This document shows positions 36,639 through 48,758 of a DNA stretch of 64,000 nucleotides, in pieces (position 1 is the stretch's first letter; each line of letters opens with the position of its first letter). This stretch comes from Halomonas sp. CUBES01 (lineage in GTDB: Bacteria > Pseudomonadota > Gammaproteobacteria > Pseudomonadales > Halomonadaceae). The notes beneath the pieces are model-generated. The model was given only the letters and a program-made list of their open reading frames with translations. It was not told the origin of the DNA and made no database searches. The position numbers and the translations under genes were made by a program. The stretch is from assembly GCF_020991005.1 (NCBI RefSeq), contig NZ_JAJLLW010000001.1:652705-716704 (forward strand). The letters run 5' to 3'.

Positions 36639-37589
36639 TCAATACAGCAGGGCAAAGAGTTTGCGGCGATAGGCGACGGTCAGTGGATGGTCGGCGCCCA
36701 GGGCGTCGAACACCTGCAATAGCGTTTTGCGGGCGGCGTCGTCATTGTAGGCGCGATCCTGCTTCATCAACGTGAGCAGCGCATCCAGCCCGGCCTCGTA
36801 GTGACCGTCCGCTACCTGACGCAGTGCACGCTGGTACTGGGCGTCGCTGTCGGTGCGGTCGCCCAGCGCGGCGATCTCCTCGCTGGACAGCGCCTGCTCG
36901 CCAAATTCGATGCTGGCTCGCACGCCGCGTGCGGATGGCGCATCGCGCTCTTCCGGCGGCAGGTTGTCCAGCAGGTTACGCGCTTCGTCACGACGCCCCT
37001 CGGCCACCAGCGTCCTGGCGAGGGCAACCTGATAGGGATAGTGGTCAGGGTACTGGCTGACCAGGGACTGATAGGTATCCCGCGCGCCGGCGACATCGCC
37101 CGCTTCGAGCGCCGCTTCAGCCTGCTCTTCGGGGCTGGGGGGCGCATCTTCGGGAGCGGGGAAGTAGCGGTTGAGCCACTCGCGAACCTGTTTTTCGGGC
37201 AGTGCGCCTTGGAAGCCGTCGACCAGGCCGCCCTGGCTGATCAGTTTGACATCGGGAACCGACTGGACACCCAACTGGCTGGCGATTTGCGGGTTGGCCT
37301 GGGTATCCAGCTTGGCCAGCAGGAAGGCGCCAGCGTATTCGAGCGCCAGCTTTTCGAGTATCGGCGTCAGCTGGTTGCAGGCCTCAGCGTCCGGCGACCG
37401 GCAGTCCATGAGCACCGGCACCTGCGAAGAGGCTTCCAGTACCTGCTGGATGTTACCCGCGTTGAGGTCGATGATAACGTCCTCTGGGCGAACCGCTGAC
37501 TGGCCGGCCTGAGCTTGCCCGTCGTTGCCTGCGTCAGGGCTGGTCAGCGCTTCACCGGTACGTGGATCAATGATGGACGACATAAACAT
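36639..37589 (-). CDS. cnoX: thioredoxin-like chaperedoxin CnoX (YbbN)
   Basis: 316 residues. An N-terminal thioredoxin fold (about 35-145) and C-terminal TPR-type repeats (about 155-316) ending AYRRKLFALLY, nearly the same as the YbbN end. E. coli CnoX holds hypochlorite-damaged proteins and passes them to GroEL. The active-site cysteine is in DAEACNQLTPILE, where E. coli has SxxC; here it is AxxC, with a second Cys seven residues earlier (DCRSPDAEAC). It therefore lacks a CxxC. ATG 37589, or ATG 37583 two codons later. Confidence 0.9.
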   Translation of the reverse strand: MFMSSIIDPRTGEALTSPDAGNDGQAQAGQSAVRPEDVIIDLNAGNIQQVLEASSQVPVLMDCRSPDAEACNQLTPILEKLALEYAGAFLLAKLDTQANPQIASQLGVQSVPDVKLISQGGLVDGFQGALPEKQVREWLNRYFPAPEDAPPSPEEQAEAALEAGDVAGARDTYQSLVSQYPDHYPYQVALARTLVAEGRRDEARNLLDNLPPEERDAPSARGVRASIEFGEQALSSEEIAALGDRTDSDAQYQRALRQVADGHYEAGLDALLTLMKQDRAYNDDAARKTLLQVFDALGADHPLTVAYRRKLFALLY

Positions 37590-37680
37590 GCTCGCGAATG
37601 GGGAAATTTAGCTATAGATATGCAGCCGAATCCCCGCGGATTCAAGGCGAGCCGGCTAAAAAAGCGATCGGGCCGGCGAG

Positions 37681-37708
37681 TTGTTTGTATATTCCAGAAT
37701 GGTATAGA
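37681..37708 (+). promoter_or_regulatory. possible sigma-70 promoter of the YeeE/YedE gene
   Basis: TTGTTT (37681-37686), 16-base spacer, TATAGA (37703-37708). It would give a 5' leader of about 110 bases that contains the hairpin at 37778-37807. Confidence 0.45.
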
Positions 37709-37777
37709 TCACGTCGAATAAAACATTTCACGCTAACTTTCTGCCCCGGTAGGCTTAGCGCACTATCCATCTCGATC

Positions 37778-37807
37778 AAAAGCGCCTGTTGTTCAGCAGG
37801 CGCTTTT
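37778..37807 (+). terminator. terminator-like hairpin in the leader of the YeeE/YedE gene
   Basis: An 11-bp perfect stem AAAAGCGCCTG/CAGGCGCTTTT with an 8-base loop, placed 21 bases before the start codon at 37829 and 190 bases from the divergent cnoX start. No gene ends here, so it could be an attenuator or end a small RNA. Confidence 0.65.
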
Positions 37808-37828
37808 GGCGTTGCTCAAGGTGATCCT

Positions 37829-39040
37829 ATGACTACAGCGACTCGAACGCCTTCGGCCACGTATCGCGTGCCACTTATCGTGGCGGCGGCGATCGTGCTG
37901 GGGGCGCTGATGATCGGCGTGGTGTTTGACGCCAATACCGGCCTGCTGATGATTGTCGGCGGCCTGTTTGGCCTGGTGCTGTATCACGCGGCCTTTGGCT
38001 TCACGTCGGCCTGGCGGGTGTTTATCAAGGAGCGCCGTGGGCGCGGCCTGCGCGCGCAGATGGTGATGCTGGCGCTGGCCGTGGTGCTGTTTTTCCCCGC
38101 ACTGGGGGCGGGTACGCTGTTTGGCCGCGAGGTCTACGGTTTTGTCGCGCCGATTGGCGTTTCGGTGCTGGTGGGCGCGTTTCTCTTCGGCTTGGGTATG
38201 CAGCTCGGCGGCGGCTGCGCGTCGGGGACCTTGTTTACCGCCGGCGGCGGCAATGCGCGCATGGTGATCACGCTGCTGTTTTTCATCGTCGGCTCGGTGA
38301 TCGGCAGCGCGCACTTTGCCTGGTGGCAGAGCCTGCCCGCGTTTCAGCCGGTATCGCTGGTTAACGTGGCGGGCTCCGGCGGGGGCATGGCCATCAGCCT
38401 GGTGCTGTTTGCCGCCATTGCCGCGTTTACCCTGGTGATGGAAAAGGGCCGCCATGGCCAGTTGGAGAAAGCCCCGCAGGTCGACAAGCACGGCTACCAG
38501 CGCTGGCTGACCGGCCCGTGGCCGCTGGTGGCCGGGGCGGTGGCCCTCGCGGTATTGAATTTTGTCACCCTGGCGCTGGCCGGGCGGCCCTGGGGGATTA
38601 CCTCGGCGTTTGCGCTATGGGGGGCGAAAGGCTTTGAACTGGTCGGTGGCGATGTGTCCCAGTGGGGCTATTGGCAGTCGTCGGGCAATGCCGCCGCGCT
38701 CACTTCCAGCGTATGGAGTGATGTGACGACGGTGATGAATGTCGGCATCATGCTCGGCGCACTTGCCGCCGCCAGCCTGGCGGGTCGCTTTGCGCCGAAT
38801 TTCAGGATTCCCCTGCGTTCGGTGCTCGCCGCGATCATCGGCGGGTTGCTGCTGGGTTATGGCGCGCGCCTGGCGTTTGGCTGCAATATCGGCGCTTACT
38901 TCAGCGGCATTGCGTCCGGCAGCCTCCATGGCTGGGTATGGCTGGTGGCTGCCTTCGCGGGCAACATGCTGGGCGTCAAGCTGCGGCCATTATTCTTCAC
39001 CGGTGAAGCCGCCCGGCGGCCGGCTGCCAAAACCTGTTAG
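37829..39040 (+). CDS. yedE: YeeE/YedE (TsuA-type) sulfur-compound transporter
   Basis: 403 residues with about 9-10 membrane helices in two repeats, the YeeE/YedE fold. The conserved cysteine motifs are QLGGGCASGTLF and FGCNIGAYFSGI; in TsuA, cysteines at such places hand thiosulfate through the pore. Relatives are linked to selenium or thiosulfate uptake. The start ATG 37829 has AAGGTGAT at 37819-37826. A terminator follows at 39084-39110. The substrate is inferred from family only. Confidence 0.88.
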   Translation: MTTATRTPSATYRVPLIVAAAIVLGALMIGVVFDANTGLLMIVGGLFGLVLYHAAFGFTSAWRVFIKERRGRGLRAQMVMLALAVVLFFPALGAGTLFGREVYGFVAPIGVSVLVGAFLFGLGMQLGGGCASGTLFTAGGGNARMVITLLFFIVGSVIGSAHFAWWQSLPAFQPVSLVNVAGSGGGMAISLVLFAAIAAFTLVMEKGRHGQLEKAPQVDKHGYQRWLTGPWPLVAGAVALAVLNFVTLALAGRPWGITSAFALWGAKGFELVGGDVSQWGYWQSSGNAAALTSSVWSDVTTVMNVGIMLGALAAASLAGRFAPNFRIPLRSVLAAIIGGLLLGYGARLAFGCNIGAYFSGIASGSLHGWVWLVAAFAGNMLGVKLRPLFFTGEAARRPAAKTC

Positions 39041-39083
39041 GGCGCGCTTCGTCAGCGCGATTTTCAGTATGTATCTCTCTTTG

Positions 39084-39110
39084 CGCCCCAACCTCGGTTG
39101 GGGCGTTTTT
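39084..39110 (+). terminator. rho-independent terminator after the YeeE/YedE gene
   Basis: Stem CGCCCCAACC/GGTTGGGGCG (39084-39093, 39096-39105) with a minimal loop and TTTTT. Confidence 0.88.
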
Positions 39111-39231
39111 GTCGCTTTAATGCGCCTGCTTGCTACCTTTGTCGAAAGGGCATGTTACATTACGCTCAAAGACTGCAGACGCGCTATGTTGCTGCATTGC
39201 AATAGAAATTTGCGACAAAAAGAGAGTGCTT

Positions 39232-40911
39232 ATGACCACCGCGAGCAAACGCCCCCTGTACCTTCCTTACGCCGGTCCTTCCCTACTTGAAATGCCGCTA
39301 TTGAACAAAGGCAGTGCGTTTACTCAGCAGGAGCGGCTGGCATTCAACCTGATCGGCCTGCTGCCCCAGAAGGTCGAAACCATTGATGACCAGCTAGAGC
39401 GCGTCTATCGTCAGTACCAGCAGTGCCACAGCGACCTGGAGCGACATATTCATTTGCGCGCCATTCAGGACGATAACGAAACGCTGTATTTTCGGCTGGT
39501 CTCCGAGCACCTCGAGGAAATGCTGCCGATCATCTACACGCCGACGGTCGGCAAGGCGTGCCAGGAATTTTCCAATATCTATCGTAACCACCGGGGGCTG
39601 TTTATCAGCTACCCGGATCGCGAGCACATGGACGACATCCTGCGCAGCGCCACCAAGGATAACGTCAAGGTAATCGTGGTGACCGACGGCGAGCGGATTC
39701 TGGGCCTCGGTGATCAGGGCATCGGTGGGATGGGTATCCCCATCGGCAAGCTGGCGCTATATACCGCCTGTGGGGGCATCAGCCCGGCGTATACCCTGCC
39801 GATCATGCTCGATGTAGGGACGAACAACAAAGCGCTGCTTGACGATCCGATGTACATGGGCTGGCGGCATGAGCGGGTCAGCCAGGAAGAATATGACGAG
39901 TTCATGGCGACCTTCATCGCCGCCGTCAAACGTCGCTGGCCCAATGTGCTGCTGCAGTTCGAGGACTTCGCCCAGGCCAATGCGATGCCGCTGCTCGAGA
40001 AGTACCGTGACGAGCTGTGCTGCTTCAACGACGACGTGCAGGGTACCGCCTCGGTGGTCGTGGGCACGCTCATGGCGGGCTGCCAGGCCCGCGAGCAGAC
40101 TATCGCCGACCAGCGGGTGGTGTTCGTGGGCGGAGGTTCTGCCGGCTGCGGCATCGCCGAGCAGGTCGTGGTGGCGATGCAGACTGAGGGATTGAGCGAG
40201 AGCGAGGCTCGCAAGCGCATCTACATGGTGGATCGTGAAGGGCTGATGACCAACGACCAGCCGTGGCAGCGCGACTTCCAGCGGCGCCTGGCCCACGATG
40301 CCAGTCTGGTCGCCGAATGGAACGGGCAAGGGCTTGAGGAGACCATTGCGCAGATCAAACCGACGGTGCTGATTGGCGTATGCGGCCAGCGGGGCATTTT
40401 CACCGAGCAGGTGGTGCGCACCATGCACGCGGGCTGCGAGCACCCGGTGATCATGCCGCTCTCCAACCCCACTTCCCAGGCGGAAGCCGTGCCGGAAGAC
40501 GTCATTCGCTGGACCGACGGCCAGGCGCTGGTGGCCACCGGCAGTCCGTTCCCGCCGGTGGTCTTCAACGGCCGCACTTACCCCATTGCCCAGTGCAACA
40601 ACGCCTATATCTTCCCCGGTATCGGGCTTGGCGTGGTGGCGGCCAGGGCGTCCCGGGTGACCGATGAAATGCTGATGAGTGCCTCGCGAGCGCTGGCGCG
40701 GGAGGCACCGCTGGTCAAGAACGGCAAAGGCGCCTTGCTGCCGCCGCTGTCGCGTATTCGCGATATCAGCCAGTCGATCGCCTTCGAGGTAGCGGCCCAG
40801 GCACAGCAGAACGGTGTGGCGCTCAAGACCGGCGGTACCGAGCTGCGTGCAGCCATCGAGCGCGCCAGTTGGTCGCCCGAGTACCGTGTCTATCGGCGCC
40901 GTGCCTTCTAA
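39232..40911 (+). CDS. maeA: NAD-dependent malic enzyme
   Basis: 559 residues, like E. coli MaeA (565). It converts malate to pyruvate and CO2 with NAD. Catalytic Tyr is in [16 protein letters not shown], the malate-binding segment is RGLFISY, the metal ligands are in [10 protein letters not shown] and [10 protein letters not shown], and the nucleotide loop is [18 protein letters not shown] 39232 is chosen because the family starts there; the frame is open further upstream. It faces aconitase A tail to tail across a shared hairpin terminator. Confidence 0.95.
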   Translation: MTTASKRPLYLPYAGPSLLEMPLLNKGSAFTQQERLAFNLIGLLPQKVETIDDQLERVYRQYQQCHSDLERHIHLRAIQDDNETLYFRLVSEHLEEMLPIIYTPTVGKACQEFSNIYRNHRGLFISYPDREHMDDILRSATKDNVKVIVVTDGERILGLGDQGIGGMGIPIGKLALYTACGGISPAYTLPIMLDVGTNNKALLDDPMYMGWRHERVSQEEYDEFMATFIAAVKRRWPNVLLQFEDFAQANAMPLLEKYRDELCCFNDDVQGTASVVVGTLMAGCQAREQTIADQRVVFVGGGSAGCGIAEQVVVAMQTEGLSESEARKRIYMVDREGLMTNDQPWQRDFQRRLAHDASLVAEWNGQGLEETIAQIKPTVLIGVCGQRGIFTEQVVRTMHAGCEHPVIMPLSNPTSQAEAVPEDVIRWTDGQALVATGSPFPPVVFNGRTYPIAQCNNAYIFPGIGLGVVAARASRVTDEMLMSASRALAREAPLVKNGKGALLPPLSRIRDISQSIAFEVAAQAQQNGVALKTGGTELRAAIERASWSPEYRVYRRRAF

Positions 40912-40932
40912 ATAGACAGCCAGGTTCCGCGC

Positions 40933-40959
40933 AAAAAAAAGCCCCCACCAAGTGGGGGC
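40933..40959 (-). terminator. bidirectional terminator between maeA and acnA
   Basis: Stem GCCCCCAC/GTGGGGGC (40941-40948, 40952-40959), CAA loop, with eight A on its left (40933-40940), that is an 8-U tail for leftward acnA transcripts. Rightward maeA transcripts get the hairpin without the T-tract. Confidence 0.85.
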
Positions 40960-40984
40960 CAGCAAGCATTGGTCGGTTTCCCGA

Positions 40985-43717
<2,733 letters not shown>

Positions 43718-43876
43718 GCGATTCTCCTCTATTGCTTGGCATTGCGCGGTGCGCGCCGGTCACTGTCTTCCTCTAGTATGGCTCATCCTGGTCGTTACAC
43801 CTGTCGTTCATCACCACGCCTAACGGTTTAGGTGGGTGTGCGAGCGCCTTGTTTCAAGCTGGGTGGGCGTTTTTGA

Positions 43877-44920
<1,044 letters not shown>

Positions 44921-44931
44921 CACCGCCTTGC

Positions 44932-45483
44932 TCAGTGCCCACAGTCGGTGGGCACCTGCGCCATCCGCCAGCGACCAAGCTGGCTGAGCACCAGCGTGCT
45001 GCCCTCAACGCGTTGCCTACCGCGCTGGGGGCAGAGGGTGAAACGCCCGTTATACCCGCTGCTATGGCCTAGCGCATCGTAACGGATGCGTCGCCAGCCT
45101 CGGCTGTACTCTACGTCGACTCCCGGGGTGGCCGGGAAGGTGCGCAGCACGTCGGCGGGGGAGATATTTTCTGTCTGGTCGCCCCGCACCGCCATCAAGT
45201 CCCGACTCCAGTTGTCGTCACAGCGCCGCTTGTGAGCAGATTCGACGCTGCTGGGGCACAGCGTGACCGGCTGGCGCTGGCTGATGGCCGTCTGGCGCGC
45301 GAAGCCCAGCGCCGTCTGCAGCCGGTTGGCCGCCTCCAGGCGCGCATGACGTTTACCCATTGCCTGGAAGCCGGGAAGTCCCCAGGCGGCGACAATGGCC
45401 ATGATCAGCAGCGTCACCAATAGCTCCAGAAGCGTGAATCCCTGTGCGTGGTTGCCGCCGACTCGGCGTCCCGACGTTGACAT
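44932..45483 (-). CDS. orphan GspH/FimT-type pseudopilin
   Basis: 183 residues. Leader of about 15 residues ending HAQG, then FTLLELLVTLLIMAIVAAWGLPGF with Glu5, a prepilin peptidase site. The FimT/GspH domain follows, with ALGFARQTAISQRQPVTLCP, and four Cys (LCP, RRCDD, LCPQ, TDCGH). It stands alone, about 20 kb from the pilin operon, and ends 11 bases from the end of trxB. It could act as an alternative FimT (FimT paralogues in some bacteria bind DNA for uptake) but this is speculative. Confidence 0.85.
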   Translation of the reverse strand: MSTSGRRVGGNHAQGFTLLELLVTLLIMAIVAAWGLPGFQAMGKRHARLEAANRLQTALGFARQTAISQRQPVTLCPSSVESAHKRRCDDNWSRDLMAVRGDQTENISPADVLRTFPATPGVDVEYSRGWRRIRYDALGHSSGYNGRFTLCPQRGRQRVEGSTLVLSQLGRWRMAQVPTDCGH

Positions 45484-45607
45484 GATACCTCCCTGCGCTT
45501 GACCCCTTTATTCCCGGCGTTATGCTCATGGCATGTGTGACGGGTATGAGTCTCTTATCCTAGGCGCTGATGATGCTTTTTGATGTAAGCCATTATGGAC
45601 AGAGCGT

Positions 45608-46702
45608 GTGAGCGATTTCTTAATTGTAGGCGGCGGTGTCATCGGCATGATGACAGCGCTGCAGCTAGCCGACGCGGGTCAGCAGGTCAGTCTGGTGGAG
45701 CGCGGCATATGCGGCCAGGAAGCGTCCTGGGCGGGCGGCGGCATTGTGTCCCCGCTGTATCCCTGGCGCTATGCGCCGGCGATTTCCCGGCTGTCGCGCT
45801 GGTCGGAGGGCGCCTACCCGAGTCTGGCGCTGCGCCTGTGCGAAGAGACCGGCATCGACCCGGAATATCGCCAAAAGGGGCTTCTGTACCTGAACGTTGA
45901 TGACCCCGAGACCGCGCTGGCCTGGGCGCGGGAGATGGGTAAGCCGCTGGAGCGCGTGAGTGCGGACATGGTGCGTGCCAAGGAGAATTCCCTGCCCGCC
46001 ACCGAAGGCACGCTATGGATGCCGACCCTGGGCAGCGTGCGTAATCCGCGCCTTGGCAAGTCGCTGCGCGCTCGGCTGTCGGCCATGCCCAACGTGACGC
46101 TCCACGAGCAGTGTGAGGTGACGGACTTTGTGCGCCATGGGGAGCGCATCGAGGGGGTGCGTACCGTTCAGCGGGTCATCACCGCCGGGCATACGATCGT
46201 ATGCGGTGGCGCATGGGCAGGAAAGTTGCTGGAAAGGCTTGGCGTCTCGCTGCCGGTGCGGCCGGTGAAAGGCCAGATGATTGCCTATCAGGCCCCGCCC
46301 GGGCTTGTGCGCCGGGTGGTGCTCAAGGACGGTCGCTACGTGATTCCGCGCGCCGACGGGCTGCTGCTGGTGGGCTCGACGCTGGAGGAGAGCGGTTTCG
46401 ACAAGACCACCGACGAGGACGCGCTGGCCTCACTGCGTCAGAGTGCCGAGAACATCGTCCCGGCGCTTGCCGATTACCCGGTGGCGTATCACTGGGCCGG
46501 GCTGAGGCCAGGCTCGCCGGACGGCGTGCCGTTTATCGGCGAACTGCCGGGCTGGCAGCACATATCGGTCAACGCGGGACACTACCGTAACGGGCTGGTG
46601 CTGGCCCCGGCGTCGACGCATCTGGTGGCGGATCTGGTGCTGGGGCGTCAGCCGCTGATCGATCCGGCGCCCTATCAGCTGACACCGGCGCGGCTGGGCT
46701 AG
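45608..46702 (+). CDS. thiO: glycine oxidase ThiO (FAD-dependent)
   Basis: 364 residues of the DAO fold. FAD site FLIVGGGVIGMMTALQLADAG at the N-terminus and the C-terminal GLRPGSPDGVPFIGEL ... NAGHYRNGLVLAPAS segment typical of ThiO. It oxidises glycine to iminoglycine for the thiazole of thiamine. GTG start at 45608 with a poor ribosome site. No other thi gene is near. It overlaps the convergent small gene by four bases. Confidence 0.9.
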   Translation: MSDFLIVGGGVIGMMTALQLADAGQQVSLVERGICGQEASWAGGGIVSPLYPWRYAPAISRLSRWSEGAYPSLALRLCEETGIDPEYRQKGLLYLNVDDPETALAWAREMGKPLERVSADMVRAKENSLPATEGTLWMPTLGSVRNPRLGKSLRARLSAMPNVTLHEQCEVTDFVRHGERIEGVRTVQRVITAGHTIVCGGAWAGKLLERLGVSLPVRPVKGQMIAYQAPPGLVRRVVLKDGRYVIPRADGLLLVGSTLEESGFDKTTDEDALASLRQSAENIVPALADYPVAYHWAGLRPGSPDGVPFIGELPGWQHISVNAGHYRNGLVLAPASTHLVADLVLGRQPLIDPAPYQLTPARLG

Positions 46703-46983
46703 GTGTCGGTATCGTTGTCGCGCGGGGCTTGTTTCTGCTCCTGAAGGAAACGGTCGCGGTGGGCGCTGGAGCAAAACCATTGTCCCTCGTCGCGTAGCGC
46801 TTCGTTTTCCGGCAGGTGCACCTCGCACCAGCGGCAGCGCACCATGTGGCCGCCGTCCTGCTGCTGATCCTGGCGTTCCTGGGTCAGCCGGTCGCGCTGC
46901 CATTGCCGATACATGCCCAGCAGCTTTAACCCGGCGTAGAACAGCACCGCGAAAATGAGTAGCCGAATAATCAAAAGGTTCAT
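46699..46983 (-). CDS. PP0621-type small membrane protein with CxxC metal-binding segment
   Basis: 94 residues. One N-terminal membrane helix (MNLLIIRLLIFAVLFYAGLKLLG), a charged linker, then MVRCRWCEVHLPENEALRDEGQWFCSSAHRDRF, a TRASH/zinc-finger-like CxxC...C...H motif seen in PP0621-like proteins of unknown function. ATG 46983 has GAGGG about 10 bases upstream; a TTG at 47004 is in frame but unlikely. Confidence 0.82.
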   Translation of the reverse strand: MNLLIIRLLIFAVLFYAGLKLLGMYRQWQRDRLTQERQDQQQDGGHMVRCRWCEVHLPENEALRDEGQWFCSSAHRDRFLQEQKQAPRDNDTDT

Positions 46984-47103
46984 CCTGTCGTCGCCCTCAT
47001 GCAATTCGCAAGCGCGGCCTTTGCCTGCGGGCGGCCCTTGCGGGACAATGCGTATTGGTGGTGAGTACCTATCCTAAAAGATTCTCAAGAGATTTGATCG
47101 CCC

Positions 47104-48738
47104 ATGCAAGACTTAACGCTGGTCATGGCCCAACTCGATCCCCTGGTGGGGGATATTCCCGGCAATGCCGCGCGCGCCATCGAGGCCGTACGCGAAGCGC
47201 GCATCGAGCATGGCGCCGACATCGTGGTGTTTCCCGAGCTGTTTCTGTCGGGCTACCCACCGGAAGATCTCTTGCTGCGCCCGTCGATGGAAACCCGGCT
47301 GCGTGAGGCGCGCGCCAGCATGGCCGAGAAAATGTCCCCGGACGTGCTGGTGATCATTGGCTACCCCGGTATGCGCGAAGGCCGCTGCTATAACCTGGCC
47401 GGCGTGTTGTACAACGGCCAGTGGGACGCCGAGTATGCCAAGCAGGCGCTGCCCAATTACCAGGTGTTCGACGAGCAGCGCTACTTCACGCCGGGCACCG
47501 AGCCGCTGGTCTATGAGCACAAGGGGGCCAAGCTTGGCCTGCTGATCTGCGAGGATCTGTGGGATGGCGCGCCGGTGCAGGCGGCAGCCGCAGCGGGGGC
47601 CGAGGTGCTGATCAGCCTGAATGCCTCACCCTATCATCAGGACAAGCCCAGCGAGCGTCTGCGCCTGCTGGAACAGCGCGCGCAAGACGTCCAACGCCCC
47701 ATCTTCTACGTCAACACCATTGGCGGCCAGGATGAGCTGGTGTTCGACGGCGGCTCCTGCTGCGTCGATGCCCAAGGGCAGATACAGGTGCTGGCGCCTT
47801 ACTGGCAGGTGGGTCTGATGCCCGTTCAGCTACTGCAGACCGCCGCCGTTTCCTGGGTGCCCCAGGCCGGGGAGGTCGAGCCCGAGGTCGAAACGGAAGA
47901 GAGTCTTTACTGCGCCCTGGTGACCGGCGTGCGCGATTACGTCAATAAAAGCGGGTTTGATGGTGTGGTGCTGGGCCTTTCCGGTGGTATCGATTCGGCC
48001 CTCTCGTTGGCCATTGCCGTTGACGCGCTGGGGCCTCAGCGGGTGCAGGCGGTGATGATGCCCTATCACTACACCGCCGATATCTCCAAGCAGGACGCCG
48101 CCGAGCAGGCCGAGCTGCTGGGGGTGCACTACGACATCATGCCCATCGAATCGATGGTCGAGGCGTTCATGACCACACTGGCGGAAAGCTTTGCCGGCAC
48201 CGAGCGCGATACCACTGAAGAAAACCTCCAGTCACGCTGTCGCGGTGTGCTGCTGATGGCCATCTCCAACAAGAAAGGCCTGATGGTGCTGACCACCGGC
48301 AACAAGAGCGAAATGGCGGTGGGTTACGCGACACTGTACGGCGATATGGTGGGGGGCTACAACGCCATCAAGGACGTGTACAAAACCTGGGTTTACCGGC
48401 TGGCTCGCTGGCGGAATACCCAGTCACCGGCGATTCCTGAACGTGTCATTGAACGCCCGCCCAGCGCCGAGCTGGCGCCGGATCAGCAGGATAGCGACTC
48501 ACTGCCCGACTATGACGTACTGGACGCTATTCTGGCACGCTACATCGAAGGCGATATGAGTGCCGAGGCGATCATTGACGCCGGCTTTGCCCGCGAAGAC
48601 GTCTACCAGGTCGTCAAGCTGGTCGATCGCTGCGAATACAAGCGCCGCCAGGCGCCGGTGGGCGTGCGGGTAACGCCACGTGGGTTCGGGCGTGATCGGC
48701 GCTACCCGATTGTCAACGGCTGGCAGCCCGGCGAATAG
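47104..48738 (+). CDS. nadE: glutamine-dependent NAD+ synthetase
   Basis: 544 residues; last step of NAD synthesis from deamido-NAD. N-terminal nitrilase-type glutaminase domain (about 1-250): catalytic Glu in VFPELFLSGY, Lys in AKQALPNYQVFDE and Cys in LICEDLWDG. C-terminal synthetase domain (about 280-540): PP-loop GLSGGIDSALS, TTGNKSEMAVGYATLYGD. ATG 47104 in the family position. Confidence 0.97.
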   Translation: MQDLTLVMAQLDPLVGDIPGNAARAIEAVREARIEHGADIVVFPELFLSGYPPEDLLLRPSMETRLREARASMAEKMSPDVLVIIGYPGMREGRCYNLAGVLYNGQWDAEYAKQALPNYQVFDEQRYFTPGTEPLVYEHKGAKLGLLICEDLWDGAPVQAAAAAGAEVLISLNASPYHQDKPSERLRLLEQRAQDVQRPIFYVNTIGGQDELVFDGGSCCVDAQGQIQVLAPYWQVGLMPVQLLQTAAVSWVPQAGEVEPEVETEESLYCALVTGVRDYVNKSGFDGVVLGLSGGIDSALSLAIAVDALGPQRVQAVMMPYHYTADISKQDAAEQAELLGVHYDIMPIESMVEAFMTTLAESFAGTERDTTEENLQSRCRGVLLMAISNKKGLMVLTTGNKSEMAVGYATLYGDMVGGYNAIKDVYKTWVYRLARWRNTQSPAIPERVIERPPSAELAPDQQDSDSLPDYDVLDAILARYIEGDMSAEAIIDAGFAREDVYQVVKLVDRCEYKRRQAPVGVRVTPRGFGRDRRYPIVNGWQPGE

Positions 48739-48758
48739 TCGGGCGTCGCGCTGCCGAC

